A DNA stretch of 32,332 nt from Chloroflexota bacterium (lineage in GTDB: Bacteria > Chloroflexota > Dehalococcoidia > GIF9 > UBA5629). Where the stretch lies: assembly GCA_016865895.1 (NCBI GenBank), contig VGNY01000013.1:1-32332 (forward strand). The letters run 5' to 3'. Within the stretch, counting starts at the first letter, position 1. The number at the start of each line of letters is the position of its first letter. Both the position numbers and the translations under genes were made by a program. The notes below the pieces were generated by a model. It saw only the letters and a list, made by a program, of their open reading frames with translations, was not told where the DNA came from and did no database searches. This document shows positions 30,400-32,332 of this stretch, one piece after another.

Positions 30400-32047
30400 G
30401 TCGAAGCCTCTCTTCGCTGTTCCAGCGGTCTATATCTAGATTATAGGCGATATCCAGGTAAGTAGTCATCTCTTGAGCTAAATTGCCGAATCTGAAGGCA
30501 ATGGCATCCCAGACTGTACCTTCTTGCCTCAGCTTCAGCTTCAAATGCTCACCTTGGCTCCCAATCTGATGCTGGTCAACTATTTCAACGCAACGGCTGA
30601 CAAAAGTAGGTAACGGATTGCCGCTTCCAAAAGGAGCTAGTTGTTGTATTTGTTTAAAAGTATCCCCGGCAAAGGCAGACAAAGGCACCTCAGCATCTAC
30701 GTCTATGTGGGGACGGAGGTCTAGACCAGCCAGCTTAGTCTCGGCTATATCAAGGAGTCGTTTCTGCAGGTAGGCTAAGTTGGTGGTGGGTACAGTGAAG
30801 CCGGCCGCCTTGGTGTGACCACCGAAGTTGGACAGGAATTCACGGCAGTCGCTAAGTGCGGCCATGAGGTTGAACTCAGGTATGCTCCGTCCGCTACCAC
30901 GACACATCTCCGGACCGATTTTAAAAAGAATCACTGGACGGTAGAATTCTTCGGATAGTTTGCCAGCGACAAGCCCCATGACGCCCGGGGGATAATCTTC
31001 ATCGCCTGCCATCAACAGTGGAAGGTCAACGCCGGCGGCAACTATTTTCCCTCTGGCTTTTTCTAGCGACTCACTGGTTAGCTTTTGCCGTTTAGCGTTC
31101 TTTTCCTCAAGCTCCGAAGCCAGCCGACTGGCCTCCTGTGGGTCTTGGGTGAGAAGCAATTGGTAGCTGGTAGTGGCATCATCGAGTCTACCGGCAGCAT
31201 TAAGACGAGGTCCCAGTATCCAGGAGATGCTTTCGGTATCCAGATTGCCAGCTTTCAGGCCTGCGCAGCGCATCATTTCCTGAAGTCCTGGGCGTTCGGT
31301 GTTGTTAAGGAGTTCAAGTCCACGTTTTACCCAGTAACGATTGTCACCGACGAGAGGAATCATATCGGTTACAGTGCCTAAAGCTACCAGGTCTAGTAAC
31401 TTGTTCAGTATTTCCTCCCGACCACTACCCTTGAATAGCGCCTGCAGAAGTTTGAAAGCGACACCTACCCCGGCAAGTTCGGCTGAATGGCAAGCGGAAT
31501 CGCTCCGTTTGGGGTCGACCACCGCCAGGGCTGGTGGCAGAGAGGCCAGCGGGAGGTGATGGTCAGTGATAATTATGTCCAGTCCCATCTTGCGAGCCTT
31601 TCCCACTTCGGTGAGGGCTGTGATACCGGTATCGGTGGTGATTACTAGGCTGACACCTTGCTTGTGGAGCTTTTCCAGAGCGGCTACCTGCAGTCCATAG
31701 CCTTCACGGTGACGATGTGGAATGTAGGGGATAGCCCTGCCACCAAGTGCTGATAGCCCTTGAACTAATAATGCTGTGGCTGTGATGCCATCAGCATCGA
31801 AGTCACCATAGATGGCTATTTCTTCACCGGAAAGCAATGCTTGATAGGTTCTGCTTACTGCCAGGTGCATGTCTGGAATCAGGAAAGGGTCAGCTTCTAA
31901 ACGTCTGTCAGCACTGAGGAAAAGTTCAGCCTGGGAAGGCTCGGAGATACCTCTGTTGTGAAGCAATTGAGCCACTAGCGGATGAAGACCGGATATGTTA
32001 ATTAGCTGTTCGGCTGGGGGTAGTAGTTTCCAGTGAATGCGGCTCAA
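30368..32047 (-). CDS. recJ: Single-stranded-DNA-specific exonuclease RecJ
   Basis: The 559-residue DHH/DHHA1 phosphoesterase acts 5'-3' on single-stranded DNA in recombination and repair. Motif I is IYGDFDADGITATALL (DFDADG at 82-87), motif III is ITDHHLP (DHH at 162-164), then 'VVDPKR' and the DHHA1 motif 'CRGSGRSIPEFNL...GGHTKAAGF', followed by an OB-fold C-terminal domain. Length is typical. The start is TTG at 32047 with AAGG about 10 nt upstream; no ATG is suitably placed. It is convergent with lgt. Confidence 0.95.
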   Translation of the reverse strand: MSRIHWKLLPPAEQLINISGLHPLVAQLLHNRGISEPSQAELFLSADRRLEADPFLIPDMHLAVSRTYQALLSGEEIAIYGDFDADGITATALLVQGLSALGGRAIPYIPHRHREGYGLQVAALEKLHKQGVSLVITTDTGITALTEVGKARKMGLDIIITDHHLPLASLPPALAVVDPKRSDSACHSAELAGVGVAFKLLQALFKGSGREEILNKLLDLVALGTVTDMIPLVGDNRYWVKRGLELLNNTERPGLQEMMRCAGLKAGNLDTESISWILGPRLNAAGRLDDATTSYQLLLTQDPQEASRLASELEEKNAKRQKLTSESLEKARGKIVAAGVDLPLLMAGDEDYPPGVMGLVAGKLSEEFYRPVILFKIGPEMCRGSGRSIPEFNLMAALSDCREFLSNFGGHTKAAGFTVPTTNLAYLQKRLLDIAETKLAGLDLRPHIDVDAEVPLSAFAGDTFKQIQQLAPFGSGNPLPTFVSRCVEIVDQHQIGSQGEHLKLKLRQEGTVWDAIAFRFGNLAQEMTTYLDIAYNLDIDRWNSEERLRLKLLDFAPSH

Positions 32048-32136
32048 AATTATGCCTTACACGTCCAATTTTCTGATTTATATCACAAGTAGCCATCGCC
32101 TGCAAGTAGAAACTAAGAAACTAAGGACATTTTTCA

Positions 32137-32166
32137 TTGACCTTAGAAGCTAAAGACAAATATAAT
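32137..32166 (+). promoter_or_regulatory. Sigma70 promoter for the MtaB-type gene (TTGACC-N18-TATAAT)
   Basis: TTGACC (32137-32142) and a perfect TATAAT (32161-32166), 18 nt apart; predicted start near 32173, 18 nt before the ATG. Confidence 0.75.
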
Positions 32167-32190
32167 TGCTATTGTTTGAGAATTACGATT

Positions 32191-32332
32191 ATGGAGCAAG
32201 GAACGAAAGTAGTCTTTCATACTCTAGGCTGTAAGCTTAATCAAGCTGAAACTGAGCTTCTGGCGCGGCAATTTGCTGAAGCTGGTTATAGTGTCGGTGA
32301 CGGCGACAGGGCGGATATTTATGTCCTCAACA
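32191..32332 (+). CDS. tRNA methylthiotransferase, MtaB-like (5' part only, cut by window edge)
   Basis: The first 47 residues, MEQGTKVVFHTLGCKLNQAE..., contain the TLGCKLNQ(A/Y)E motif of the N-terminal UPF0004 domain of methylthiotransferases, with the first cluster Cys of the auxiliary [4Fe-4S] site. KLNQ rather than QMN favours MtaB, which makes ms2t6A37 from t6A37 in tRNA, over MiaB. The rest lies outside the window. Starts at ATG 32191 behind a good promoter, divergent from recJ. Confidence 0.88.
   Translation, partial: MEQGTKVVFHTLGCKLNQAETELLARQFAEAGYSVGDGDRADIYVLN

Overview
The window looks like a piece of an anaerobic Dehalococcoidia-type (Chloroflexota) chromosome. This is an inference from the gene set: a bacterial Elp3, a His-type Thi4, the COG1900/NIL-ferredoxin/COG2122 homocysteine genes familiar from methanogens, and small zinc-ribbon and DUF503 proteins. 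Intergenic regions are crowded with short dispersed palindromic repeats (GTCATTCTGAG...CTCAGAATGAC and GTCATTGCGAG...CTCGCAATGAC). Nothing looks like phage, plasmid, CRISPR or a complete insertion sequence.

Layout. 1-1199: 3' part of a GAF-GGDEF-HD-GYP c-di-GMP protein. 1322-3502: a Trm9/ALKBH8-like methyltransferase divergent from elp3, probably a wobble-uridine modification pair. 3494-9460: a complete peptide/nickel-type ABC importer on the minus strand (binding lipoprotein, two permeases, two ATPases). 9623-10780: a radical SAM protein with CX4CX2C spacing. 11195-11680: a HIT-family Ap4A hydrolase/phosphorylase. 11687-15651: a minus-strand operon of APC permease, UspA, two RCK/TrkA proteins and prephenate dehydratase behind a near-consensus promoter. 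15808-16002: tRNA-His and tRNA-Arg. 16206-17186: a rhodanese lipoprotein with an in-frame UGA, read here as selenocysteine, followed by a 1-Cys peroxiredoxin. 17499-18755: hisS. 18826-22319: thi4, COG1900, NIL-ferredoxin and UPF0280, a sulfide-using biosynthetic block. 22354-23623: a MauE/DoxX membrane protein and a PKD lipoprotein. 23878-24357: a zinc-ribbon protein with a long leader that folds into four mutually compatible helices. 24445-27377: DUF503 and an MrfA-type helicase. 27487-28614: a Fur-family regulator with a perfect 19-bp palindrome in its own promoter spacer, and an unrecognised membrane protein with a His tail. 28633-32047: ftsY, lgt and convergent recJ. 32191 to the right edge: start of an MtaB-type methylthiotransferase.

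Most notable: (1) an apparently undescribed selenoprotein, a CxU rhodanese, which ordinary gene calling would truncate at the UGA; (2) a structured RNA leader upstream of a zinc-ribbon gene; (3) a Fur-type operator/regulator next to a duplicated-fold membrane protein with metal-ligand residues; (4) an APC permease whose only operon partners are UspA and stand-alone RCK proteins, suggesting a nucleotide-gated K+ or amino-acid transport system; (5) side-by-side Elp3 and Trm9-like genes. All function calls come from motif recognition by eye; no database search was run.
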